Part shown: positions 32,372 through 39,844 of the stretch, in pieces
Position numbering within the stretch: position 1 is the stretch's first letter
Layout: each line of letters starts with the position of its first letter
Source: Alkalibaculum sporogenes
GTDB taxonomy: Bacteria > Bacillota > Clostridia > Eubacteriales > Alkalibacteraceae
Length of the DNA: 58,673 nucleotides
Reading direction: 5' to 3'
NCBI RefSeq assembly: GCF_009362815.1
Contig: NZ_WHNX01000018.1
Coordinates: forward strand, 1 to 58,673
Notes under the pieces: model-generated
What the model was told of the DNA's origin: nothing
Databases searched by the model: none
What the model saw: the letters and a program-made list of their open reading frames with translations, nothing else
Translations under genes and position numbers: made by a program

Positions 32372-34234
32372 ATGAACGTTAATAGCGATAATCATTTTGA
32401 TGATCATATAGATGAGGATATTATAGAATGTCTAAATTTAAAAAATCCTAAAAGTTTTTTTTTATTCGCTGGTGCAGGGTCAGGAAAAACTCGCTCGTTA
32501 GTTGAAACACTTAGCGAATTTAAAAAAAATAATGGTAAACAGTTAAGACGATATGGTAAACGTGTAGCAATTATTACATATACTAACGCAGCTTGTGAAG
32601 AAATTAAAAGTCGTTTAGAATATGATTCATTATTTTCCGTGTCTACTATTCATAGTTTTATTTGGGATTTAATTAAAAATTTTCAAAGTGATATTAAAGA
32701 TTGGTTAACTATAAATCTTAAAGAACAAATTAAAGATTTGGAACTTCAGAATAAAAATGGTCGATCAGGAACTAAAACCGCAATAAATCGTGAGAAAAGT
32801 ATTGAAAGCAAAAAGAAAAGATTAGAAAACCTAAAATCCATTAAATCATTTATATATAACCCTAATGGAGATAATCGTACAAGAGATTCATTAAATCACT
32901 CAGAAGTAATAAATATTGGTGCTTCTTTTTTAAATAATGACTTAATGCAAAAGATATTAATTAAAGGTTTCCCAATTCTTCTAATAGATGAAAGTCAAGA
33001 TACAAATAAGAATTTAATGAACGCCTTTCTTTTAGTTCAAAAAATGCATTCTAATGAATTTTTACTGGGACTATTTGGTGATACAATGCAACGTATATAT
33101 AATGATGGTAAAGTAGATTTAGGAATAGATCTACCAGAAGATTGGATGAAACCGGCTAAAATAATGAATCATCGCTGTCCTCCAAGAATAGTTAAATTAA
33201 TTAATAAAATTAGATCTTCAGTTGATCAACAACAACAAAGGCCTAGAGCAGATAAAAAAGAGGGTACTGTAAGGTTATTTCTTTCAAATAATTCACCCAA
33301 TAAAGATTTAACAGAGAAAAATGTAACTGAAAAAATGGCTATAATTACAAATGATTCGTTATGGTGTTCAGATTCTAAAACTCTTATTCTTGAACATCAT
33401 ATGGCAGCAAGTAGAATGGGATTTATAGACTTATTTGAACCTCTATATAAAGCTGATGTCCATGGATTATTGGATGGTTCAATCCCTGAATTAAGATTCT
33501 TTACACAACTTATTCTGCCAATAAAAATTGCAAAGGACCATGAGGATCAGTTTTCTATCGCTCGTATCGCAAGAACTTACTCTAATTTAATGAGTAAACA
33601 AAGTATGTCAGAAAAAAAAGATAATCAGTTAGATTTAATTCAAGCTACCAATGAAGCAGTAAGTCAGTTGTTATCACTCTGGGAAAATAACAACGACCCT
33701 CTTCTAATTGATATATTAAAATGTGTAGCTAAAACAAATCTATTTAATATTCCACATAGTCTATATCCTATAGTATATAGAGATGAGAAAAAAATTATAA
33801 AACTTGAAGATACAACAGAAAATGGTGAAACGACTATATTTGATACTTGGGAAAAATGCTTAAGTACACCATTTAGTCAAATTATTAAATATGATACATA
33901 TACTACTGATCAGTCCAATTTTGCTACTCATCAAGGTGTAAAAGGTCTTGAATTTCCACGTGTCATAGTTATCATTGATGATAGTGAAGCAAAAGGTTTT
34001 TCTTTTAGTTATGAAAGGTTATTTGGAGCAAAAGAAAAAACCACCACAGACTTGAAAAATATAAAGGAAGGTAAAGAAACTAGCATTGAACGTACACGAC
34101 GATTATTTTATGTGACATGTAGTCGTGCTAAAGAAAGTTTAGCAATTGTTGCATATTCATCTAACCCTGAAAAGATAAAAAAATCCGTATTAGCAGAAAA
34201 ATGGTTTGATGAAAAAGAAATAGAATTTATTTAA
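32372..34234 (+). CDS. UvrD/Rep-type superfamily 1 helicase, GajB-like
   Basis: 620 residues starting directly after the OLD stop (32369-32371), so coupled. SF1 motifs: I FAGAGSGKT (about 33-40), Ia YTNAACEE, II LLIDESQDT (about 202-210), III LFGDTMQRI, IV NHRCPP, V HQGVKGLEFPRVIVI (about 530), VI RRLFYVTCSRAKE (about 574-586). Likely partner of the OLD nuclease in a Gabija-like antiphage system. Longer than classical GajB (~500 residues). Confidence 0.88.
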   Translation: MNVNSDNHFDDHIDEDIIECLNLKNPKSFFLFAGAGSGKTRSLVETLSEFKKNNGKQLRRYGKRVAIITYTNAACEEIKSRLEYDSLFSVSTIHSFIWDLIKNFQSDIKDWLTINLKEQIKDLELQNKNGRSGTKTAINREKSIESKKKRLENLKSIKSFIYNPNGDNRTRDSLNHSEVINIGASFLNNDLMQKILIKGFPILLIDESQDTNKNLMNAFLLVQKMHSNEFLLGLFGDTMQRIYNDGKVDLGIDLPEDWMKPAKIMNHRCPPRIVKLINKIRSSVDQQQQRPRADKKEGTVRLFLSNNSPNKDLTEKNVTEKMAIITNDSLWCSDSKTLILEHHMAASRMGFIDLFEPLYKADVHGLLDGSIPELRFFTQLILPIKIAKDHEDQFSIARIARTYSNLMSKQSMSEKKDNQLDLIQATNEAVSQLLSLWENNNDPLLIDILKCVAKTNLFNIPHSLYPIVYRDEKKIIKLEDTTENGETTIFDTWEKCLSTPFSQIIKYDTYTTDQSNFATHQGVKGLEFPRVIVIIDDSEAKGFSFSYERLFGAKEKTTTDLKNIKEGKETSIERTRRLFYVTCSRAKESLAIVAYSSNPEKIKKSVLAEKWFDEKEIEFI

Positions 34235-34255
34235 ATATATTTGGAGGGATTTCTA

Positions 34256-34954
34256 ATGAAATTTGCAACTGCTAAAGAAATAATTCAATTATTAGAAGAT
34301 AATGATATATACTCTGCTGTTGGTAACATATCGATGAATTTAAACGGTACTTCTGTAGTAATTAAACAGAATGATACTGTAGGAAACATTTTACAAGAAT
34401 GGCTTGGTCAATTTCTTAAGGAACAAGATATTTATTTTCGTCCAGCGAGAGGTCAAACATTTCCTGATTTTTATTTAAGTGAATATGATGACAGAAATTT
34501 GTGTGAGATGAAAACATATCTTGCAAATAAAAGCCCTGCATTTGATATTGCTAATTTTTTAGGTTACACTAACTCTCTAGTTTCATCCCCATATAGACTT
34601 GATAGTGATTATTTAATTTGTTCTTACTTAAGTGATGAATTTGGAAATATTTCAATTAAAGAAATGTGGTGTAAGAAGGTTTGGGAAATAGCTGGACCAG
34701 CTATTGATTATCCACTTAAATGTCAAAGAAAAAATGGACAAATAGTAAATATAAGGCCTGTTAGTTGGATGTCTGAAAGATCTAAACTAAGACCTTTTTC
34801 ATGCAAAGAAGAATTTTTGGTTGCATTATATCAGACTCATCTTACATATACAAACCAAGCTAGAGTTTCAAGAGCATGGTTAAAACAGATAGTAGATGGA
34901 TATCAGATATTTTGTGGAGAAGATATGGCGTATAAAATTGATAATTTTTGGTAA
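34256..34954 (+). CDS. Type II restriction endonuclease, NgoBV-like
   Basis: 232 residues; ATG 34256 has GGAGGG upstream, and an in-frame TTG at 34241 would overlap that site. A PD-(D/E)xK-type core is visible: FPDFYLSEYDDRNLCEMKTY contains Asp, Glu and Lys in the right spacing (about residues 73-92). The segment before it (GNILQEWLGQFL) and after it (PAFDIANF) resemble the NgoBV family, whose known members cut GGNNCC. The naming is from memory of the family and moderate. It faces a C5 methyltransferase 23 bases away. Follows the helicase by 21 bases, so it shares the operon with OLD and helicase. Confidence 0.65.
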   Translation: MKFATAKEIIQLLEDNDIYSAVGNISMNLNGTSVVIKQNDTVGNILQEWLGQFLKEQDIYFRPARGQTFPDFYLSEYDDRNLCEMKTYLANKSPAFDIANFLGYTNSLVSSPYRLDSDYLICSYLSDEFGNISIKEMWCKKVWEIAGPAIDYPLKCQRKNGQIVNIRPVSWMSERSKLRPFSCKEEFLVALYQTHLTYTNQARVSRAWLKQIVDGYQIFCGEDMAYKIDNFW

Positions 34955-34986
34955 ATAGTTAGAGAGATTAACCCTCTCTAACTATT
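34954..34986. terminator. Bidirectional terminator between restriction and methylase genes
   Basis: A perfect 13-bp stem (34954-34966 with 34974-34986) and a 7-base loop, placed over the stop codons of both convergent genes. U-tracts are short. It keeps the two transcripts apart in a very compact junction. Confidence 0.75.
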
Positions 34987-36435
34987 ATTATTAATATAAG
35001 AAACAGCTAAACGTTTAGCGATTTCTTTGATAACAGGAATACAAACTGTATTACCTAATAAATCAAATGCTTCTTTTTCTTTTAAAAAAGATAAATCATA
35101 ATCTTCAGGGAAGCCACTTAATCTCTGTGCTTCACGTATAGTTAAACGTCTTAATCCTCCATTATCTACTACTCCAAGGCGTGATACATCCATAGCCACT
35201 AGCGTTGGCGCTAATCGATTTGGATCTAAAATCTTAGTAAATTCAAATGATAGCTTACCAGCTACAATATTATAACCTTTTGGTTTTGTTGTGTCGGGAA
35301 CTCTTTTATCTTCTACAAGTTTTCGTGGATACTCTATTTTTAAGTAACCTTTGTTAACCAAATCATTTAGACTATCTTCTATATCTGGACTATTAATAAA
35401 AGTTTGAATTTGATTTAATGTTAAAGGCATACCATCCATCCAATCAATCCCAATTTCTTCTGCCCACTTTTTTTTTCGTCTTTCTCTTAAAAGCTTATTA
35501 AGTAAAATTCTTTGTTCTTGTGTTGTTTCTCCCTTTAACTCAATTTCCCAACTATGTATATTATCTGTACCACCACGTTTATCTTTAATAGCTTTTCCAA
35601 TAACTTCTTCTGGTTTGAAGTTTTTAAAAAGTTTTTTAGTGAAAAGAGAATTAACTGTAGGAATTCCATGTTCTAAAATATCTCCTAGAACCTGTGTCGA
35701 AACCGGAAAATTATCTAAATTTATTTTGTATTTCTTAGTTCCTACAATATATACCCTTTTTCTTGATTGCGCCATGCCAAAATATTTACTATCTAATAAT
35801 TTCCAAGACACTTCATAATCTAATCTTTCTAATTTATCAATAATGACTTCTAATGTTTTTCCTTTATTGTGATTTACTAGTCCTTCTACATTTTCTAATA
35901 AAAAACCATATGGCTTTTTATTCATTATTATTCTTTCGATTTCAAAGAATAATGTCCCTCTAGTATCAGTAAAACCCAGTCCTTTTCCTGCAGATGAAAA
36001 TGGTTGACATGGAAAACCAGCTAATAAGAAATCAAAATCATCTATACTATTACTCTTTATTGTTGTAATATCTCCAGAGACTTTTTCACCTTGAAAATAG
36101 TTTTCATAAGCTTTAATTGCATACTCTTTAATTTCGCTACTAAAAACACATTGTGTTTCTAATCCTTTTTCATGTAGAGCTTGTTCAAAACCAAGTCTTA
36201 TTCCCCCCAAACCTGCAAATAAATCAATAAATCTAATAGGACGATTAATATCATCTTTTAGTAATTGAATTTGTGTTTCAATTAATGAACGACATTTTTC
36301 AGAAAAACTGTCACCGGATGCGTACATATTTATATCATTTATAAGTTTATTAGTTATATATAATTTACAACCAGTCTTTTTTTCATTCTCTGGGAGCTCA
36401 TTTCTACCAGCTCCCTCACGTTTACCACCTTGCAT
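34978..36435 (-). CDS. DNA (cytosine-5) methyltransferase with N-terminal DNA-binding-like extension
   Basis: 485 residues. C5 motifs: I FIDLFAGLGGIRLGFE (about 68), IV GFPCQPFSSAG (about 142), VI LLENVEGLV (about 184), VIII QSRKRVYIVG (about 224), X GNTVCIPV near the end. The recognition region between VIII and IX is long (about 240-400). Residues 1-60 start GGKREGAGRNELPENEKKTG and continue with helices like a ribbon-helix-helix domain. Several Type II methylases use such an N-terminal part to repress their own gene; the palindrome in this promoter fits that. Cognate of the adjacent nuclease. Confidence 0.9.
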   Translation of the reverse strand: MQGGKREGAGRNELPENEKKTGCKLYITNKLINDINMYASGDSFSEKCRSLIETQIQLLKDDINRPIRFIDLFAGLGGIRLGFEQALHEKGLETQCVFSSEIKEYAIKAYENYFQGEKVSGDITTIKSNSIDDFDFLLAGFPCQPFSSAGKGLGFTDTRGTLFFEIERIIMNKKPYGFLLENVEGLVNHNKGKTLEVIIDKLERLDYEVSWKLLDSKYFGMAQSRKRVYIVGTKKYKINLDNFPVSTQVLGDILEHGIPTVNSLFTKKLFKNFKPEEVIGKAIKDKRGGTDNIHSWEIELKGETTQEQRILLNKLLRERRKKKWAEEIGIDWMDGMPLTLNQIQTFINSPDIEDSLNDLVNKGYLKIEYPRKLVEDKRVPDTTKPKGYNIVAGKLSFEFTKILDPNRLAPTLVAMDVSRLGVVDNGGLRRLTIREAQRLSGFPEDYDLSFLKEKEAFDLLGNTVCIPVIKEIAKRLAVSYINNNS

Positions 36436-36456
36436 ATTATCAGTTCTCCTTTAAAG

Positions 36457-36494
36457 TATAAGATAATTATATCTTATATATTTTGATTTTTCAA
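36457..36494 (-). promoter_or_regulatory. Methylase promoter with the -10 inside a palindrome
   Basis: On the minus strand TTGAAA (36494-36489), 17 bases, TATAAT (36471-36466). The -10 lies in the perfect inverted repeat TATAAGATA-TAAT-TATCTTATA (36457-36478). A protein bound there would block the promoter. The N-terminal extension of the methylase is the obvious candidate. Confidence 0.75.
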
Positions 36495-36515
36495 CCCTAT
36501 AAATCAAAATAACTA

Positions 36516-36545
36516 TTGTTTTTAGAACATATGTTCTGATATAAT
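36516..36545 (+). promoter_or_regulatory. SOS-type promoter of immA-int with LexA/DinR box
   Basis: TTGTTT (36516-36521), 18-base spacer, TATAAT (36540-36545). The spacer holds AGAACATATGTTCT (36524-36537), a perfect 14-bp palindrome matching the Gram-positive LexA (DinR) core GAAC-N4-GTTC. LexA there would hide the promoter until DNA damage. It differs from the CI operators (GATAC-N5-GTATC). Confidence 0.75.
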
Positions 36546-36593
36546 GTATTAACATTATACTCTAAATTTACTCATATTTAAAGGAGGTAATAA

Positions 36594-37082
36594 ATGTTTT
36601 TTCGAATGCTTCAACGTGCCAATTTTCTCCTAACTGAATATCAAATTTTTGACTTTCCTATACAGTTAGATACCATTGACCAGATTATTAAAGATCTGAA
36701 TATTAAAATCATAATAAAAAACAATCTCAAATCTTCTATGTATCTAGATGGCGAGTTAACTATTGGAGACTATGTTTCCCAGCAATACCGTGAGAATCTT
36801 ATACATGAAGTGTGTCATATTACTCAACATGCAGCAAATGCGTTTAATAATGATAATACTACTATTGCTAAGAATGAAGCGCAAGCGAACGCCTTCGCTG
36901 CTTACTTCCTCATGCCTGTCTTCATCTTCGAATCAGATCTATCACAAGGATGCAACGATTTTGAACTATCTGAAAACTTTGGAGTAAATATTGAATTTGT
37001 ACGCTACCGAAAAACTCTCACTGAAAGTCTTATACATATTGGCTACTTCGATGAAATATATAATACTAAGGTGATGAAATGA
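36594..37082 (+). CDS. immA: ImmA/IrrE-family metallopeptidase
   Basis: 162 residues after AAAGGAGG. Zinc site HEVCHI (about 77-82) and a downstream NEAQANAFAAYFLMP helix (about 98-112) with the third-ligand Glu are typical. ImmA of ICEBs1 cleaves the repressor ImmR upon DNA damage or signals. Here its target is likely the XRE repressor at 29434. It overlaps the integrase by four bases (ATGA), so both respond to the same promoter. Confidence 0.9.
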   Translation: MFFRMLQRANFLLTEYQIFDFPIQLDTIDQIIKDLNIKIIIKNNLKSSMYLDGELTIGDYVSQQYRENLIHEVCHITQHAANAFNNDNTTIAKNEAQANAFAAYFLMPVFIFESDLSQGCNDFELSENFGVNIEFVRYRKTLTESLIHIGYFDEIYNTKVMK

Positions 37083-38599
37083 AAATAGCTATCTATAGTC
37101 GTAAATCTATTGAGACAGATACTGGTGAGAGTATAAAGAATCAAATTAATATGTGTAAGGAATACTTCAATCATAAATACTCTGATTGTAAATTTGAGAT
37201 ATTTGAGGATGAAGGTTTTTCTGGTGGTAATATTAATCGACCTGACTTTAAACGAATGATGGAGCTTGTGAAGTTTAAGCAGTTTGATGTAGTTGCAGTA
37301 TACAAGATTGATAGGATTGCTAGAAATATCGTTGACTTTGTAAATGTTTATGATGAATTAGATAAAATGGGGGTTCAACTTGTTAGTATTACGGAAGGTT
37401 TTGATCCTACTACTCCTGCAGGTAAAATGATGATGTTGCTTCTTGCTAGTTTCTCTGAAATGGAGCGAATGAATATCTCTCAAAGGGTTAGAGACAATAT
37501 GCGTGAGCTGGCTAAATTGGGCTACTGGAGCGGTGGTTCTCCTCCTACTGGGTACAACTCAACACGAATTGATTTGAATGGTAAAAGCGTTGCTTTTTTA
37601 GTAGCTAATGACGAGCTAGTTAATATTAAAACTATATTTGAAATGTACGCAAGTGGTCACTTCCCTATGGAGATCACAAATTATTTTAAAGAAAAAGGAT
37701 TCAACTACCCTACCGATTCAATCTTAGATTTTATTAAAAATCCAACCTATTTGAAATCCACTCCTGAGAGCATTCACTATCTGAAACAGCAAGGGTATAA
37801 AATCTATGGAGAGCCCAATGAATGCGGTTTCCTCCCCTACAATCGTAGACCTAGAAAAAATGGTATTCGTTTCAATGGTGAAAAGATCGTAGGTGTATCG
37901 ACTCATGTAGCAATTATCGATATTGATTTATGGATAAGGACACAACAAAAGCTTAAGGAGAGATTTCAGGCACCTCGCCCTCGTGAAAGTCAATTCTCCT
38001 GGTTATCTGGATTAGTAAAATGTAGATGTGGCTCAGGTATGTATGTTATAAATGGTCATAAAAGAAAAGATGGCACTCGCCCCTACTCTTTTAAGTGCAG
38101 CGCCAATGCGAAGGATAGCACGTTATGTAATAACAGATCTATTCGTGTGGAAAGAGTAGAAAGTGAAGTATTAGCATTTCTAGAACGATTGCTGAATAGA
38201 GAAGAATTAGAATCATTAAGTAAATCGAATGATAACTTAGACGTTGATAAAAATATAAAGCTTTTACATAAAAAAATAGATAGTAATACATCTTCAATCA
38301 ATAACCTCATTGATAAGCTAATGATCCTATCAAATGAAGCCTCTGATTTTATCACGAAAAAGATAGAACAACTAAGTAAGGAAACAAATACATTGAAAGA
38401 TGAATTGCTAAAATTTGAGCGATCAAAGTTCATAGATAACTTAGATAAGAAAAATATTGATGTGCTGCACCAGCAAATTACTAATTTCTTAGAGTTAGAA
38501 AATGATGTAGATCTGAAAAGAAATAATATAAGAAGTATCATAAAGTCTATCATCTGGGATAGTGAACATGATAAGATAAGTATAGAAATAGTAAAATAA
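37079..38599 (+). CDS. Large serine recombinase, phage integrase
   Basis: 506 residues. Resolvase domain with nucleophile Ser7 in IYSRKS and the DRIARN segment (about 80-86); recombinase domain (about 160-300); zinc-ribbon with CRCGSGM, KCSANAKDSTLC (about 318-355); C-terminal coiled coil (about 390-465) that controls directionality. Integrates at attB in the YaaH-like gene and excises with a directionality factor. It lies beside its attP, transcribed towards it. Confidence 0.95.
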   Translation: MKIAIYSRKSIETDTGESIKNQINMCKEYFNHKYSDCKFEIFEDEGFSGGNINRPDFKRMMELVKFKQFDVVAVYKIDRIARNIVDFVNVYDELDKMGVQLVSITEGFDPTTPAGKMMMLLLASFSEMERMNISQRVRDNMRELAKLGYWSGGSPPTGYNSTRIDLNGKSVAFLVANDELVNIKTIFEMYASGHFPMEITNYFKEKGFNYPTDSILDFIKNPTYLKSTPESIHYLKQQGYKIYGEPNECGFLPYNRRPRKNGIRFNGEKIVGVSTHVAIIDIDLWIRTQQKLKERFQAPRPRESQFSWLSGLVKCRCGSGMYVINGHKRKDGTRPYSFKCSANAKDSTLCNNRSIRVERVESEVLAFLERLLNREELESLSKSNDNLDVDKNIKLLHKKIDSNTSSINNLIDKLMILSNEASDFITKKIEQLSKETNTLKDELLKFERSKFIDNLDKKNIDVLHQQITNFLELENDVDLKRNNIRSIIKSIIWDSEHDKISIEIVK

Positions 38600-38642
38600 T
38601 ACATTGCTAAAGATGATTAGATTTTTGTTATTGGAGGTAACT

Positions 38643-38870
38643 ATGAAAAATACAAAAACATGTTCGAAATGTAATTCAAAAAATATTATAAGAATACCGG
38701 GTAAAGCAGGAGCGTACGGTTCAGGAAATAATATCATGACTGGAATGAGTATTTTTAGTGCTGTAAAGATAACAAGATATCTGTGCTGTGAATGCGGATA
38801 TTCAGAAGAATGGATTGAAGATAAAAAAGATATTGATAAACTTATAGTTAAATATAATAATCGCTACTAA
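38643..38870 (+). CDS. 75-aa zinc-ribbon protein between integrase and attP
   Basis: ATG 38643 after GGAGGT; a start at 38604 would lack a ribosome site. Two cysteine pairs (CSKC and CCEC) flank a Gly-rich middle (GKAGAYGSGN), and the end is Lys/Asp-rich. The stop lies inside the left arm of attP. Small genes beside serine integrases sometimes encode recombination directionality factors, so this is a candidate, but it may also be a plain cargo gene. Confidence 0.6.
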   Translation: MKNTKTCSKCNSKNIIRIPGKAGAYGSGNNIMTGMSIFSAVKITRYLCCECGYSEEWIEDKKDIDKLIVKYNNRY

Positions 38871-38910
38871 AGCCCGTGGTCAGGTGGTCCGCCAATGGCC
38901 GTTTCTCCCA
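38863..38910. other. attR: phage arm joined to chromosomal GH18 gene
   Basis: 38863-38885 equals the left arm of attP (74-96); the crossover dinucleotide would be GG at 38886-38887. After 38888 the sequence leaves the phage and reads in frame as Pro-Pro-Met-Ala-Val of a YaaH-like gene. The attB site is therefore within the coding sequence of that gene, between codons for Ser-Gly and Gly-Pro-Pro. Confidence 0.78.
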
Positions 38911-39308
38911 TTAATGAAGTAAGAAGAGTTATGGAATACGCCATTACTAGAATTCCACGTGATAAATTAATGATGGGTATACCTTTATATGGATATGATT
39001 GGACTTTGCCTTATGTTCCTGGTGGTCAATGGGCTCGAGTAGTAAGTCCACAACGAGCTATCGAATTAGCTAGACAGTATGGAGCCACTATTAGTTACGA
39101 TTATACTGCACAAGCACCATATTTTAATTACTACGATGCAGAAGGAAGACAACACGTAGTGTGGTTTGAAGACGCTAGAAGCATACAAGCAAAATTTAAT
39201 CTAGTTAAAAGTCTTGGAATTCGGGGATTTTTCTATTGGGTTCTTGGACCAGATTTCCCTCAAAACTGGTTGCTTATAGAAGATAATTTTACTGTTATTA
39301 AGGTATAG
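38886..39308 (+). pseudogene. C-terminal fragment of a YaaH/SleL-like spore glycoside hydrolase, split by the prophage
   Basis: About 140 residues from Gly-Pro-Pro-Met-Ala to the end. NEVRRVMEYA, LMMGIPLYGYDWTLP and GIRGFFYWVLGPDFPQNW are the C-terminal third of GH18 spore hydrolases (YaaH/YdhD/SleL), which cleave cortex or coat-associated glycans in germination. The N-terminal part with LysM repeats and the catalytic Glu should lie beyond the other phage end, outside this window. In frame the fragment opens after the TAA at 38868-38870. Precise excision would restore the gene. Confidence 0.9.
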
Positions 39309-39398
39309 TTTTTCAAAAATTACTATTAAACTTTATCTCATCTAAAGGACCTCCTTATACAAAGCTTTTTTAAAATACTCTTTCTCAACAATTACTTT

Positions 39399-39439
39399 GA
39401 TTAAACGCAAGTAATATTAGATTGAGTATTTTTATGATG
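39399..39439. repeat. Short intergenic repeat (second copy 41376-41414)
   Basis: GATTAAAC-(G/A)-CAAGTA followed by TTAGATTGAGTATTTTTAT-like sequence occurs at 39399-39439 and 41376-41414 with few differences. In copy 1 an upstream AAAATACTC (39372-39380) can pair with GAGTATTTTT to form a hairpin followed by T. Possibly terminator-derived repeats. No gene lies in 39309-39488. Confidence 0.6.
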
Positions 39440-39488
39440 CTAATTAAGATTAATTCTTTTCTTCATCCACTACAGAATATTACTTTTT

Positions 39489-39575
39489 GCGAAACAATGA
39501 GCTAAGCTAGAATATGTTTTCACTAGTACCTTAATGACAGAGCAGTTAAACAGCTTGCTAATTTAACTGTTTAGT
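39489..39575 (+). repeat. Modular hairpin element, copy 1 (partial)
   Basis: Starts GCGAAACAATGAGC, like copy 2 (GCGAAGACAATGAGCC), and contains a hairpin with loop CAGCTTGCTA (around 39543-39570). It shares GTACCTTAATGAC with copy 4. The right-hand module is missing. It lies after the GH18 fragment. Confidence 0.6.
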
Positions 39576-39639
39576 TATTAGGTTACGCATATGTAGTTTA
39601 ACTAATTTTTGGACTAGCTCGGCAACATGCCTTACAGAC

Positions 39640-39830
39640 GAAAAAGAAACTGCAATTGCAGCTTCCTCGACTTTCTTATAGCATAACTCAAGTTGGGTGA
39701 CATAAAAGTGATGTTTTTTAGAAATTGTCTTCACTTGTTTTTTTATGATTGGAGAAATACATATTACACATGTTACTTTGAGTATATAATCAATCAAACT
39801 CCATGCTAGGATAATTAATATGATTATCAC
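39640..39830 (-). pseudogene. Decayed copy of phage segment 19367-19575
   Basis: The hairpin, the GTGACA repeat promoter region and the C-terminal part of the membrane protein gene at 19446-19733 are all recognisable, in the same order, with substitutions and small deletions. The distal TGTCAC repeat has lost two bases and the membrane-protein frame runs off into unrelated sequence. It lies outside the prophage, about 750 bp beyond attR, so it is a relic of an earlier related phage or a rearrangement. Confidence 0.7.
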
Positions 39831-39844
39831 TCTCTTTCCATTAT

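Noticed and set aside
35694-35700. TGTCGAA resembling a Spo0A box
   Set aside because: Inside the methylase coding sequence and far from any promoter; probably chance.
38083-38604. 173-codon open frame on the minus strand
   Set aside because: Antisense to the coiled-coil end of the serine integrase; Ser/Phe/Leu-rich content is typical of a reversed coiled-coil frame.
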